Below are positions 9,782 through 19,400 of a stretch of DNA of 64,000 nucleotides, piece after piece (position 1 is the stretch's first letter; each line of letters begins with the position of its first letter). Location: assembly GCF_000374045.1 (NCBI RefSeq), contig NZ_KB893370.1:62001-126000 (forward strand), in the 5' to 3' direction. Position numbers and translations under genes: made by a program. The notes beneath the pieces are model-generated. The model was not told the DNA's origin. It was given only the letters and a program-made list of their open reading frames with translations, and searched no databases. This stretch comes from Segetibacter koreensis DSM 18137 (GTDB lineage: Bacteria > Bacteroidota > Bacteroidia > Chitinophagales > Chitinophagaceae).

Positions 9782-10921
9782 ATGAAGTATAGCTTTACAT
9801 TACTTTATTTTTTACTGGTTCTAACGATTAGCGCAGGCGCCCAAAATATCACCGGCATCTGGAAGGGATATTTTGTTCAGAATAATTTTGGCTTTTCGGA
9901 AGAGCGGTACAAATTTGAAGTTCAGATAGAGCAACTTCCTAATAACGGGCTTAACGGTGTTACCTACTCTTACAGGACAACCGTTTTTTATGGCAAGGCA
10001 GAGGCAAAGGGTATTTATACAAAAAAGACTAATAATATTTTATTAAACGAAATAAAATTAGTAGACCTAAAAATTGCTGACCAAAGCCAGCCATGTCTCA
10101 TGACATGCTATCTTGAATATGATAAGATGGGCGATATCGAAACCCTGACAGGAACATATTCAAGCCGGAACGTAAAAAGCAATTCAGATTGTGGCATTGG
10201 AAAAGTGTATTTGGAAAAATCAACAGAATCTGATTTTTATAAAGAAGACTTCCTGGTAAAAAGAGAAAATGAATTAAAGAAAAAAGACAAGTCTCATAAA
10301 ACTGCAAGAAATAATTCTGGTAAAAAACGGGCTATAAAACCCGGAGCAGAAGCTAACCTGATATCACAACCAACAGATGAAGATAAGCCTGTAGCAAAAA
10401 ATAACGCTCTTAAAAAATCAGTTAAGCCTAAAGTCACAGAAAAGCCGGTAACCAGGTCAGAGAAAAAAGTAATTCCGCCACCACCTACTGTTAACGAGCC
10501 TAAAAAAGACACTGCAACAGTTGCTGCTCCACCGCCACCAGTAATAAAAACTTTACCGAAGCCTGAGGTTCTTATAAAAAGGGATAATAACCTGGTTAAA
10601 ACTATTACAACTTCCGCGAAAGAATTTAAAATTGAATTGTATGATAATGGAGAAATAGATGGAGACCGTATTTCGGTGTATCATAACAACGAATTAATCG
10701 TAAATAATAAAATGCTTACTGATAAGCCTATTAGTTTTACTATCCATGCAGACGAAAACTCTGGAGTACATGAGTTTGTGATGGTAGCTGAAAACCTCGG
10801 ATCTATTCCTCCTAATACTTCTTTAATGATTATTACAGCCGGCAGCAAACGATATGAACTGTTTGTTACATCAACAGAACAGAAAAATGCTGTTGTAAGA
10901 ATCGAGTACAAAAAAGAATAA
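9782..10921 (+). CDS. Secreted hypothetical protein with C-terminal beta domain
   Basis: A 379-residue protein with a cleavable signal peptide (about 1-20, ending SAGAQ). An N-terminal domain beginning NITGIWKGYF is typical of small secreted beta-barrel-like Bacteroidota proteins. A Lys/Pro-rich low-complexity linker covers about 155-265. The C-terminal ~110 residues (IELYDNGEIDGDRISVYHN) match a domain I associate with Bacteroidota secreted or outer-membrane proteins, where D-N-G-x-x-D-G-D is the hallmark. It is likely periplasmic or surface-bound; the function is unknown. Confidence 0.75.
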   Translation: MKYSFTLLYFLLVLTISAGAQNITGIWKGYFVQNNFGFSEERYKFEVQIEQLPNNGLNGVTYSYRTTVFYGKAEAKGIYTKKTNNILLNEIKLVDLKIADQSQPCLMTCYLEYDKMGDIETLTGTYSSRNVKSNSDCGIGKVYLEKSTESDFYKEDFLVKRENELKKKDKSHKTARNNSGKKRAIKPGAEANLISQPTDEDKPVAKNNALKKSVKPKVTEKPVTRSEKKVIPPPPTVNEPKKDTATVAAPPPPVIKTLPKPEVLIKRDNNLVKTITTSAKEFKIELYDNGEIDGDRISVYHNNELIVNNKMLTDKPISFTIHADENSGVHEFVMVAENLGSIPPNTSLMIITAGSKRYELFVTSTEQKNAVVRIEYKKE

Positions 10922-11302
10922 TAACTTCCTCTATTTGTCTTAAAGTAGCTTGTATAAGATGTAAAGCTTTTTTATTCTTTTCTTCCAATACGTTTCTCAC
11001 CTTTTGTACATAACTATTTACAACATTCTTTTTTATGCACAAATAACGCTTTAAAAATATTCCATAGAAAATTTCGAATTCTCATACATTAATTATTTAA
11101 AAGCAAAGTTAGTCCGACCGGATGAATCGAGACTCACAATATAATTCAATTGTTTTCAAAAGTGCCTGTTTTATTCTTAATGCTTTCTCAATTAATCTTC
11201 CAAAAAAATGAAATAACTAATCGTTTAATTAATTTGATTACTTATTTTTAGTTAAATTTCCTTAAACTTATAACGCCTGCTAAACATTAAAAAACGATTG
11301 AT
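10922..11302 (+). other. Intergenic region with weak terminator-like hairpin
   Basis: Shortly after the upstream stop, AGCTT at 10947-10951 can pair with AAGCT at 10964-10968, followed by a T-rich tract, a weak terminator candidate. The remaining ~330 bp are AT-rich leader sequence in which I see no convincing promoter or ORF. Confidence 0.35.
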
Positions 11303-12481
11303 ATGATTTCACATGAAGTAGATGCAATTCACACAGCACGTCAACTTAAACGGGATGAATTACCTCCTTTTAAAAAAGAACCTTTTGTTCATCAACGACT
11401 TTTTTCGTTAGATGCATTAAGGGGGTTTGATATGTTTTGGATTATGGGAGCGGAAGAAATTTTTCATTCACTTGCAAAAGCTACCGGTTCTCCTGTTATA
11501 GGTGCAGTTGCAAATCAGTTTACGCACCCTGACTGGAACGGTTTTCATCTTTATGATCTTATTTTTCCTTTATTTCTTTTTTTAGCAGGAGTAGCAACAC
11601 CCTACTCAGTAGGCAGAGAACTTGAAAAAGGAAAATCAAGAAGCGAGTTGGTACTAAGAGTTATAAAAAGAGGATTGATACTCGTGTTATTAGGTATTGT
11701 CGTTAACAATGGCTTACAAATCAAACCACTTGCCGAAATCAGGTTTCCTTCGGTCTTAGGAAGAATCGGTATAGCATATATGTTAGCAAATATCATCTAC
11801 TTGTATAGCCGTCAGCGTGCACAGATAATATGGTTTGCTTCATTATTAATTGGTTATTGGCTGCTTCTTAAATTTAATTCTGCCCCCGGCTTTCCAGCTG
11901 GCGACCTGACTATGCAAGGAAATTTTGCGTCGTACATAGACCGCACTATTATACCGGGTAAATTATACCTTGGCATTCATGACCCGGAAGGTCTTGTTTC
12001 CACTATCCCTGCTATCAGTACAGGTCTTTTGGGAATATTAGCAGGAACTCTTTTAAGAAATGAACATCTGTCACAAAATAAAAAATCGCTTTATCTTGCT
12101 GTGACCGGAATTATTTTTTTAGTACTTGCTCAACTGTGGAATTTAGATTTCCCCATCAATAAGAATTTGTGGTCGAGCTCGTTTGTACTGCATGTAGGCG
12201 GCCTCAGCCTCCTTTTACTTTCGTTGTTTTATTACGTTATTGATGTGCTCGGGTACAAACAATGGGCCTTTTTCTTTAAGGTTATAGGAATGAACTCAAT
12301 TCTAATATATATTTCGGGCAAATTTATTAATTGGGAGTATACAACAAATGGCTTTTTTAAATGGCTTGGACAACTCGTCGGCGATCCTTTTAATATTGTT
12401 GTAATGGCGATATGTTTCGTTGCCATAAAATGGTTATTCTTATACTTTATGTACAGAAAGAAAGTCTTTTTACGGGTATAA
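11303..12481 (+). CDS. Heparan-alpha-glucosaminide N-acetyltransferase-like membrane protein
   Basis: A 392-residue integral membrane protein with about 10-11 hydrophobic segments. RLFSLDALRGFDMFWI is the entry motif of the HGSNAT/DUF5009 acyltransferase superfamily. THPDWNGFHLYDLIFPLFLF contains the conserved histidine and the W-N-G-x-x-x-x-D-L-x-F-P core around the proposed active site. Such proteins move acetyl groups from cytoplasmic acetyl-CoA to amino sugars across the membrane. In Bacteroidota they often accompany chitin or heparin use, but no such genes are adjacent here, so the substrate is open. Confidence 0.85.
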   Translation: MISHEVDAIHTARQLKRDELPPFKKEPFVHQRLFSLDALRGFDMFWIMGAEEIFHSLAKATGSPVIGAVANQFTHPDWNGFHLYDLIFPLFLFLAGVATPYSVGRELEKGKSRSELVLRVIKRGLILVLLGIVVNNGLQIKPLAEIRFPSVLGRIGIAYMLANIIYLYSRQRAQIIWFASLLIGYWLLLKFNSAPGFPAGDLTMQGNFASYIDRTIIPGKLYLGIHDPEGLVSTIPAISTGLLGILAGTLLRNEHLSQNKKSLYLAVTGIIFLVLAQLWNLDFPINKNLWSSSFVLHVGGLSLLLLSLFYYVIDVLGYKQWAFFFKVIGMNSILIYISGKFINWEYTTNGFFKWLGQLVGDPFNIVVMAICFVAIKWLFLYFMYRKKVFLRV

Positions 12482-12580
12482 AACCGGTGCTTATCCAACT
12501 TTCTTTCCACCGATACTTTACAATCATAACACTTTGTTTGCCATAGGATATGGACCTTTGCTATATTAAAGGTGGTAAGA

Positions 12581-12838
12581 ATGGATATAGAAAAATTAGA
12601 AGAAATAATACATACAATGTCAAAGGGAGATACAGGTACAGTTGAATTATTATTCAAAAGACCGGGAGGACGAAAACATCTTGAGAGTATAGTACTGGTT
12701 GTTATAGCTACCTCACCTTACTTACAGGAAGAAAAAGTTGATTTATTCAGGGCTTTTGTAAAAGGATTAGATAAGATAGAGAAAAGAATAAAGCGCCAAA
12801 AGGAAGGGGAGAAAATTTTAGGGCAAATATATTTGTAG
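12581..12838 (+). CDS. Small hypothetical protein (85 aa)
   Basis: The ATG at 12581 is preferred over an in-frame GTG at 12572, because AGGTGG sits just before it like a ribosome binding site. The product is helical and charged, with no signal peptide or membrane segment and a basic C-terminus (KIEKRIKRQKEGEK). I recognise no family. Its regular codon use and spacing suggest a real gene. Confidence 0.5.
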   Translation: MDIEKLEEIIHTMSKGDTGTVELLFKRPGGRKHLESIVLVVIATSPYLQEEKVDLFRAFVKGLDKIEKRIKRQKEGEKILGQIYL

Positions 12839-12877
12839 GAGTTTAACAGCCTATATAACTGTAAGTTGATGACAAGT

Positions 12878-12921
12878 TAATAACGGTACGACCGTACATA
12901 CTTGTAAACGTACCGTTATTA
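12878..12921 (-). terminator. 13-bp inverted repeat, possible terminator of the small minus-strand ORF
   Basis: TAATAACGGTACG (12878-12890) pairs perfectly with CGTACCGTTATTA (12909-12921) around an 18-nt loop. The repeat overlaps the stop codon of the 32-codon minus-strand ORF. It lacks a T-run, so it may be a processing or stabilising hairpin or a protein-binding palindrome rather than a classic terminator. Confidence 0.45.
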
Positions 12922-13017
12922 CTGTTCGCAAATATAGCGATAATACTCCATCAAGTCTTTGGGAGAAATACCAATTGAGTTATTAAAGACGGTTTCATAA
13001 AGAGATTCTTCTAACAT
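12919..13017 (-). CDS. Candidate small protein (32 aa)
   Basis: An ATG at 13017 opens 32 codons ending in TAA. The peptide is acidic and amphipathic: it begins MLEESLYETVF and ends YYRYICEQ. Codon choice resembles the neighbouring genes, and a perfect hairpin sits at the stop codon. No family is recognised and no clear ribosome binding site is seen. Chance is possible at this length. Confidence 0.38.
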   Translation of the reverse strand: MLEESLYETVFNNSIGISPKDLMEYYRYICEQ

Positions 13018-13280
13018 GTTTTATACTTTTAGATTTATTTTAATTAATGCTAACAAAATTGAAAATAATAACGACAGTTCTGTGAAGATTATTATTTGCG
13101 GCTGATATTAATTGTAGCCGGTATCTATGCAAGATAAATTAGAGTCAAACAAGTAATAAGGGTTTGGTTTCGATTAAAAAAGAAGTGCACAGCGGGGTAA
13201 AATGTGCTGGCAAAGATTTAGTATTAGACTTAATTGTATTCTTTTTGTAGAACTTCATTTAAATATTCATTGTAAAAATT

Positions 13281-13508
13281 ATGGTACAGTATAATAATTT
13301 CTTCATGCGTAGCCCTGAGGGTGAAAATGATGGTGGTAACATTAGCCAAAGCGAGAATGACAAAAAAAGCTTGAGGTCAGAACAATCTGCTGATAAAAAA
13401 GAAGAGGAAAATGAAAAAAAACCTTTGATGGAGAAGATTCACGACGCCTTGCAGGATTGGTCAAATGAAGACCAGCGGGAACAGGATTTTGATGATACAA
13501 GGCCATAA
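13281..13508 (+). CDS. Small hydrophilic hypothetical protein (75 aa)
   Basis: A highly charged 75-residue protein, rich in Glu, Lys, Asp and Ser and probably disordered, with no signal or membrane segment. An internal ATG nine codons in (MRSPEGEND) could also be the start. The C-terminus (EKIHDALQDWSNEDQ) may form one amphipathic helix. Composition resembles small stress or cytoplasmic proteins common in Chitinophagaceae, but no function can be given. Confidence 0.55.
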   Translation: MVQYNNFFMRSPEGENDGGNISQSENDKKSLRSEQSADKKEEENEKKPLMEKIHDALQDWSNEDQREQDFDDTRP

Positions 13509-13637
13509 AGATAGATTCAATTAGGTATTTAAACGGCTGTGCATTCATAATACAAGCTTTGTAACAATCAAATGTTGCAATAACAAAGCCTATAGAATTA
13601 ATTACCAAAATACTTCCAATAAATTAATAAGTAGCAA

Positions 13638-13793
13638 ATGAAGGAAGTTAATTCTTCGAGTGCTTATATCCATTCTATTGTTCTAACTAACATCTACCAA
13701 AAAAACCGAGGTTTTATAATAATACATCTTCTCTTAATTACAGATTTCCAACAAGAGAAACTGACTTGGCGCGAATACTCTGCTCACTTTTAG
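13638..13793 (+). CDS. Candidate small ORF (51 aa)
   Basis: An ATG at 13638 opens 51 codons (beginning MKEVNSSSAYIHS, with a hydrophobic centre GFIIIHLLLI) ending in TAG at 13791. A terminator-like hairpin starts 17 bp later. No homologue is recognised. Its length is above that of most random ORFs in these gaps, but it may still be chance. Confidence 0.28.
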   Translation: MKEVNSSSAYIHSIVLTNIYQKNRGFIIIHLLLITDFQQEKLTWREYSAHF

Positions 13794-13809
13794 TGGAACC
13801 TTAATTAGT

Positions 13810-13842
13810 TTTCGTAGGCATTATTGCTTGCGAAATTCTTTT
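13810..13842 (+). terminator. Terminator-like hairpin
   Basis: An 11-bp stem (13810-13820 with 13825-13835, two G-U wobbles) closes a 4-nt loop and is followed by TTCTTTTTG. Both wobbles form only in plus-strand RNA, which fits a plus-strand terminator. It could end the transcript of the gene at 13281 or of the small ORF at 13638. The rest of 13509-14042 shows no further signal. Confidence 0.55.
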
Positions 13843-14042
13843 TGTGTTTACACCAGCCAAAGAGGTCTTTATTAAGTTTCCTCTAATACACCATTGAATT
13901 TCTTACATATTATTTAAAAATATTATGTATTATACATATAATGTTTTAATTTTATATAAAGTGCCACTCTATTCAAAATTAACCTAGAAAACCCGGCGAA
14001 ACATCAATTTCCATATTAACTTAAAATCAAAACAATTTTATT

Positions 14043-14792
14043 ATGAAAAAGTTATTTGTAGTAGTTGTAGCAGCATTTATCTATTCAAACTGCACTAAAG
14101 ACGAAGCCGTATTACAACAAAAACAGTCACCTGCGTTAAGTACTTTTAATACTGGTCATCGTGTGGCAGCAAGAGACGCCAGAGAAGAATTTGCGACATT
14201 AATTATCGACTGGACAAAATGGGTTTATGGAAGAAACGCGAACATCTCACCCATTAATGACAAGAATGGGAACCTACAATATCTTGCACAACCTTATTCT
14301 TCTGGTATTTTTATGCTTGCGGGAAGCTCTAGCCAAGACAGAGTGAATAGGACAGTTACCATCCGCTTGAGTGAATATCAGTATGTATTTGTTCCATTGA
14401 TAACTGTAGCTGCCTGGTATGATGATTGTGATCCTAGTTTTGGACCACAACCAGGTCAGACACCGGAAGACTTTTTTCACGGTATTATGAAAAAGTATTT
14501 CCAAGGCCCCAACGACCTTACGTTGACATTTGATGGCGTATCGCTTCTACCAAAACCTCAGGAAGACTTAAGACACAATTCAGGTATATTTGAATTTCAT
14601 GTAGATCCTTCTAATAATATAATCGAAAAGAAACCCTGTAATACCCCTTTGAGCACTACCTATACCGATGGATACTGGGCCAAAGTCCAACTTCCGCCCA
14701 CACCTGGTGATCACATCCTAACAATAGGCGGTGCACTTACAGCAGTTGGCTTTACAAATAGTGTTGAGTATACAATTCATGTTAAACCTTGA
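14043..14792 (+). CDS. Secreted lipoprotein of an uncharacterised bacterial family
   Basis: A 249-residue protein with a lipoprotein signal (residues 1-17, ending IYSNC). The body has WTKWVYG, a G-x-F-M-L-A-G segment near residues 94-98, RTVTIRLSEYQYVFVPLI, and DPSFGPQPGQTPEDFF. That order resembles a family of secreted proteins seen in several phyla, with W-W-Q-W, W-F-L-A-G, then a 'TVPAGKALFFPV'-like strand and a 'PGQ(S/T)xEDF' helix. I recall this family only from its pattern. No catalytic residues are evident; it is probably a beta-rich periplasmic or surface protein. It is a single gene. Confidence 0.72.
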   Translation: MKKLFVVVVAAFIYSNCTKDEAVLQQKQSPALSTFNTGHRVAARDAREEFATLIIDWTKWVYGRNANISPINDKNGNLQYLAQPYSSGIFMLAGSSSQDRVNRTVTIRLSEYQYVFVPLITVAAWYDDCDPSFGPQPGQTPEDFFHGIMKKYFQGPNDLTLTFDGVSLLPKPQEDLRHNSGIFEFHVDPSNNIIEKKPCNTPLSTTYTDGYWAKVQLPPTPGDHILTIGGALTAVGFTNSVEYTIHVKP

Positions 14793-14983
14793 TTTGTTAA
14801 TAAGTCTAATAAACCGGAAGAGTTGTGATAACAAAAAGCGCAACAGTAGATGAAGCTGATTTTTATTTTGGTTTGTTAACCAGCCATTCTGACTGTTTAC
14901 CTTAATAACATTCGACAACTGTTTTTGCTGACGCGAATCTTATTCATCCTCTAAATTTGTAAGACAAAAACAACAAGGATAAT

Positions 14984-15670
14984 TTATGTAAGTATGGAAG
15001 ATTGATTACCTGGAAGTTCTTGTTCCCTGTGCTCTAAATGAAAAACATTGGAAAATTCACCTACAATTGCTTTTTCATTTTGGAATCTGAGCTTTTCTAA
15101 TTTAAGAGATGCGATATCTTCCGCAAAAACTTTTCGGTACATAGGATGCATAGTACCCCCGGTAACGCCTGCCGGTTTTGTTGGATCGTACTGGAATTGT
15201 GGATCTACCAAAGTTCCCCGGGGGTACATAATGCCAGGGATGCCTCTGCCCCGGAAATCAATGTTAGCCGGATGATCCAAGCCAAGCGTATGACCATACT
15301 CATGAGCAGCAGTTGTTGAGCCTATATATAAGTTTTCAAGTTTAAAATAACCACTGTTGCAACCGAGACCATCGACAAAAGATATATTTCCGCTCGCGTA
15401 TTCCTCAATTCTGAAATAATTATTACGAGGGTCTGTATTGCTATAAACTTCTTCTATATCAATAGAGGGACGCAATTCTGCCGTAATCCTGAAGCTTACA
15501 CGAAGAGGAACTTTTTTAAAGTAAATTGTTCCTTTGGGTTCGTTCCACATCGTTTCTATTTCTTCCCTTATTGCCTCAGTAACCTTTTCGCCAGCAGCAT
15601 TCCCATACGTGATGATGTGTGATTTAATAATAACTGTATTGTGAATACGATCTAATTCTACCTCTCCCAT
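14984..15670 (-). CDS. Metzincin-type zinc metallopeptidase
   Basis: The ATG at 15670 has a good ribosome binding site (AAAGGAA), so the 228-residue form is chosen; the longer frame begins only at a TTG. HEYGHTLGLDH (about 123-133) is the extended zinc motif HExxHxxGxxH, with a Met-turn at GIMYPRG (about 146-152), so this is a metzincin. No signal peptide is visible in either form, unusual for a group that is mostly secreted. The substrate is unknown; a cytoplasmic role, non-classical export or an undetected upstream exon-like start are all possible. Confidence 0.8.
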   Translation of the reverse strand: MGEVELDRIHNTVIIKSHIITYGNAAGEKVTEAIREEIETMWNEPKGTIYFKKVPLRVSFRITAELRPSIDIEEVYSNTDPRNNYFRIEEYASGNISFVDGLGCNSGYFKLENLYIGSTTAAHEYGHTLGLDHPANIDFRGRGIPGIMYPRGTLVDPQFQYDPTKPAGVTGGTMHPMYRKVFAEDIASLKLEKLRFQNEKAIVGEFSNVFHLEHREQELPGNQSSILT

Positions 15671-15982
15671 TATGTTTATTCCTTTTAATTTCAATCGATT
15701 GATAAAAAAACTTCTTTTAGAAAGATCCTTCCATTTTAATTTATAGAGGGGATCATTAATTTTTATAGTTGCAATAAATAGAAAGCCAAACAATAGGATA
15801 AGTTACTATAAAATTAGTTTTTAGAAATTTACTTACGTGAATTCTTTTTTATCCCCCTCACAGGTATTTATTCAACTACTGTATTGAATATTTTCCGTTA
15901 AGCTTACAAATTAAAAATTTTAAAGCTTTAAATGTAAATAGTGGTTTATTGGCACAATTTTATAGTGCTTATAAATTAAAGC

Positions 15983-16360
15983 ATGATCCCAACATTTGAT
16001 TTGAGAATTGGAAACTGGATAACTGAATCAGAAGTTAAATATTGCGTAACAGGTATTTCCGAAACGAAAGTGCATTTTAAAGGACAGAAAGGAGCCTTTG
16101 GCCCCGAAAACCTGCACCCGATACCAATAACACCGGAGATACTTGCAATGGCTGGCTTTAAACAGCGGGGAAAAACAAGTTTATATGATAAGTTTCCGGA
16201 TGAAGGTTTTACATACGAATTATATTCGCATAAAATGATGCTTTTTCACCGTCCGGACAACACCCTGTGTCATTGGCTAAACACCAGAATTTTCTTCGTG
16301 CATCAACTACAAAATTTCTATTATTATTTAACAGGACGGGAAATCAATGTACCCTTTTAA
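15983..16360 (+). CDS. Conserved Bacteroidota hypothetical protein (125 aa)
   Basis: A 125-residue cytoplasmic protein of a family widespread in Bacteroidota chromosomes and prophages. It opens with DLRIGNWI, contains LHPIPITPEIL, and ends with the hallmark VHQLQNFYYYLTGREI (usual form 'VHQLQNLYFALTGEEL'). The role of the family is unknown. It is followed closely by a hairpin terminator, so it is probably monocistronic. No other phage-like gene is near. Confidence 0.8.
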   Translation: MIPTFDLRIGNWITESEVKYCVTGISETKVHFKGQKGAFGPENLHPIPITPEILAMAGFKQRGKTSLYDKFPDEGFTYELYSHKMMLFHRPDNTLCHWLNTRIFFVHQLQNFYYYLTGREINVPF

Positions 16361-16368
16361 CGATAAAT

Positions 16369-16406
16369 CCTGGAGCGAATTAAGTAACTCTAATTTTCGC
16401 TCCAGG
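16369..16406 (+). terminator. Hairpin between convergent genes
   Basis: CCTGGAGCGAA (16369-16379) pairs perfectly with TTCGCTCCAGG (16396-16406). It is followed by a modest TAATAAAAGTTTT tract. It lies 8 bp after the stop of the upstream gene and 43 bp from the end of the convergent kinase/uridylyltransferase gene, so it may serve both. Confidence 0.65.
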
Positions 16407-16449
16407 CTAATAAAAGTTTTAAATCAAATAAAATAAGTAGTTAAGATAG

Positions 16450-19400
16450 TTAGGTGAATGAACATAAAGAGGCTACATGATCTTTACTTCCATCAATAAC
16501 CCATGCGTCTAATTGCGCAGGGTCTTTCATTTGTTGTCCACGGTTTCTTGGAACTACAATGTAGCCACATTTAATATCATTTAATGCCGTCATATCTGTC
16601 CACAATTTTTCTATTTGCGCAACCGGGTAAATATCTTCCTGTCCGTGTCCCCAACGATATTTCACGTCTTTAATTGTTACATAGGTGGGAATGCGATGTG
16701 CTACACTTCTAACAGCTTTAGCCAATAGTGCTTCATCTCCTTTTTTAAGATCTTCTCTTGTAAGATTAAAAAGTTTCAAAAGGAGGTCAATTTGTATCCA
16801 GGTGGTATTAGAATTGTAGTAGCTTAAAGCAAGTTCATCTTCCTCGCGCGGTTGCGCCAACCCTTCCAGTAACCGTACTCGTCCGTTAACGCGGGCAAGT
16901 CCACCTCCCCGATCTTCAATTCTTCTGGCAATAACTTCAAAAGTAAGCACATTACCTGACTGCAAATGATGGCCAAGCGCACCAGGATTTATATCTGCGC
17001 CCAATGTGTCTACGTTGTGCAGCATTATTGTTTCGAGTTGAGGACGTTGTTCTAAAAGTTTAGCCAGCACGCCATTACGCAACAAATTCGAAACTTCATA
17101 CCAGTGACCCAAAGGGGAAAATCGTTGTGCAGCTATATTATCGACGTAATCACTTCCTTCTCCTTTTGACTTGGCCCAGGCGATCATACTTTGTCTTACT
17201 GCATCACGAACTTTTTGTTTATTTTCATCTAATGTTTCCTGCGGCATTTCTTCCCACATAAATCTTAAATCGCGCTCCATGGGTACATATCGCTGTCCGA
17301 TAGAACGGCCAGGCGAGAGAAAAACTGTACCATCATATCCAAAATTCTCAGTTTGTTTGAGTTTTTTATAAATTGGGTCATGAGTAAGGTAGCTGGTGGC
17401 TATTATATGCGGAATAGAGGCGTTATATTTTTCTGCAACCTTGCGGGTTTTAGCTAAATGTATTTCAAGAAAACTTCTATGAGTGCCTTCTACCTCTACA
17501 AACGGATTAATAGCTTTAATAACACCCGCGCCTTTGGTCCATCGGCTGCCCACCCCTGCAGCTAAACTCATTACAGCTACCCTTCCGGCTTTTATAGCTT
17601 CTTCACCAGCAAAAGTAGCAGAGGTTATATTTTCCATTTTTACCACGTCCTGTGGTTCAACATCTTCAATTGTGGTCTCGGCAGGCAAGCGGTTACGGGA
17701 AAGACCGATGCGCCCCTTCTGTATTTCTTCCCTTATTTCTTCGTGCTGAATAAAATCAAATCCATTCTCTTTTTTTATATTATCGGCTTTCTCATTTTCA
17801 TTGCTTCTGTTACTTTGAGAGCTTGGATCAGAGACTTTAAACAAATTACTTATTATCGTTCTGAGAAGCGGGTAAGCAAGGTTATTCTGTTCGCAATGTG
17901 TAGTAAAAAAATCAATTTCTGCTCTACGTATATAAGCAATGGAAGAAGGTTCTTTACGTACAAGCTCGGATACATGAATAGCATAATATTGCTCAGGCAT
18001 TAGTGCTTCAGGTCCTTCGTGTATTGTTGCCCATGTACCTTTATAATTTATACTCCAGTTGTACACAACCGGTTCCATGGCAAAAGGCAAAGAAGCAGAA
18101 AGCTCTTTTTTCGTTTCATGAAGAATATTTAATACCCTCATTTTATAGTGCTCATGCTGATGAGGATTTACAAACATTCCCATACCGCCGCCAGACATAC
18201 CGCCTAACATTAAAAACCCGTAATAATCTTCACCAAATTCTTTTTTTGCCTTCGCAATTATTTGTTCGGTATAATATGTTGAAGCCCAGGGAATAATAGT
18301 TTTAATTGGCCCTTCAAAATTTCGGGCAGTATTAGAAGCTAGTTTTTTAATATCGCCTTCCTTAATTGAAGCGATTATATTGTCAAAAATATCATTCGTC
18401 TGCTGACGGGCGAGCCACTCTTTTTCTCCACGCAACAAGTATTTCTCTGAAACCATTTCAAGAATAGGTCCTACGTTCGAAGCCATTCCCCCATGCATCA
18501 GCACCAGGGAATTGACAATTTTGTTACCCATCTCAGGATGAACGTCTTCACCTTGCAATACGGTGTGCTTAGGAAGCAATGTTCCCCGGCTTACACCAAA
18601 TTCAGGATCTGCCTGTTGTGCAAAAGTACCCTGTATCGCTTTTATGCCGGGCCAAACTCCACCCGAGTCTTGCCAACCTCCTCCCGATCCACCGATCCAT
18701 TCTCCTAAAATAGCACGCGATGCTACAAGACGTCGTTCACTTTCCTCGAGTCCTCCCTCAAGGCTTTTAGTTTGACCTGTTGCCCTCATGAGCAACGTTA
18801 TGATAGAACCTAACAGATTAGTAGAGACCGCAAAACGCGAACCCTTCGGAATATCGTTTACTTTAGTCACCAGCTCAATACCCATTCCTGGAGCAACAAT
18901 GCGGGATAAAATATTTGCTAATGATTGATTGGTTCCCTCAAAAGAAGGGGGGATTAAGCCAGAAGCAATTACGCCGGCTTTTACCAAGCTTAAATGGTCA
19001 TTGCCAAAATTAAAAAGATCGGCTAGGTCTGTTATATCTTTTGTTGTATTAAGGTCAATACTGGTTAAGCGCAAAACAGGTTCTGCAATTACACGTATAT
19101 AACTGTGCAATGGCGGTCTTATATCTTTGTCCCGGCCAAAGACACCCAGGTTAATTGATAAATTAATCACACGCGCACCTTCCGGGTAATCCATACCAAG
19201 AAAGAAGATATCTGACCAGGCACTGTGTGTAAGATCCATACGTACCGAAGTATGCTCATGCAAAACAGGAAAGAACAAGGATCCTTCCTGTCGTTTCAGT
19301 AGTTTCTGGTGAATACGAATTGGATGCTCCTCTTCGTGTCCGACTCTAAACATCCATTGGTTACCTTTACTTGATCGTACGCTTTTTCTAACCTGGTCAG

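Noticed and set aside
9450-9785. 111-codon plus-strand ORF overlapping the start of the next gene
   Set aside because: It is lysine/phenylalanine-rich, has no recognisable motif, overlaps an antisense frame and ends inside the ATG of a well-supported gene.
12232-12657. 141-codon minus-strand ORF
   Set aside because: It lies antisense to the acyltransferase and the small gene at 12581, and its sequence shows no family features.
16369-16406. Phage attachment site near the LRIGNW-type hypothetical
   Set aside because: The repeat is a simple hairpin, and no integrase, tRNA or other phage gene is nearby.
17483-17749. Antisense ORF inside the kinase-nucleotidyltransferase gene
   Set aside because: Shadow of the coding frame in GC-richer codons; no motif and no expression signals.
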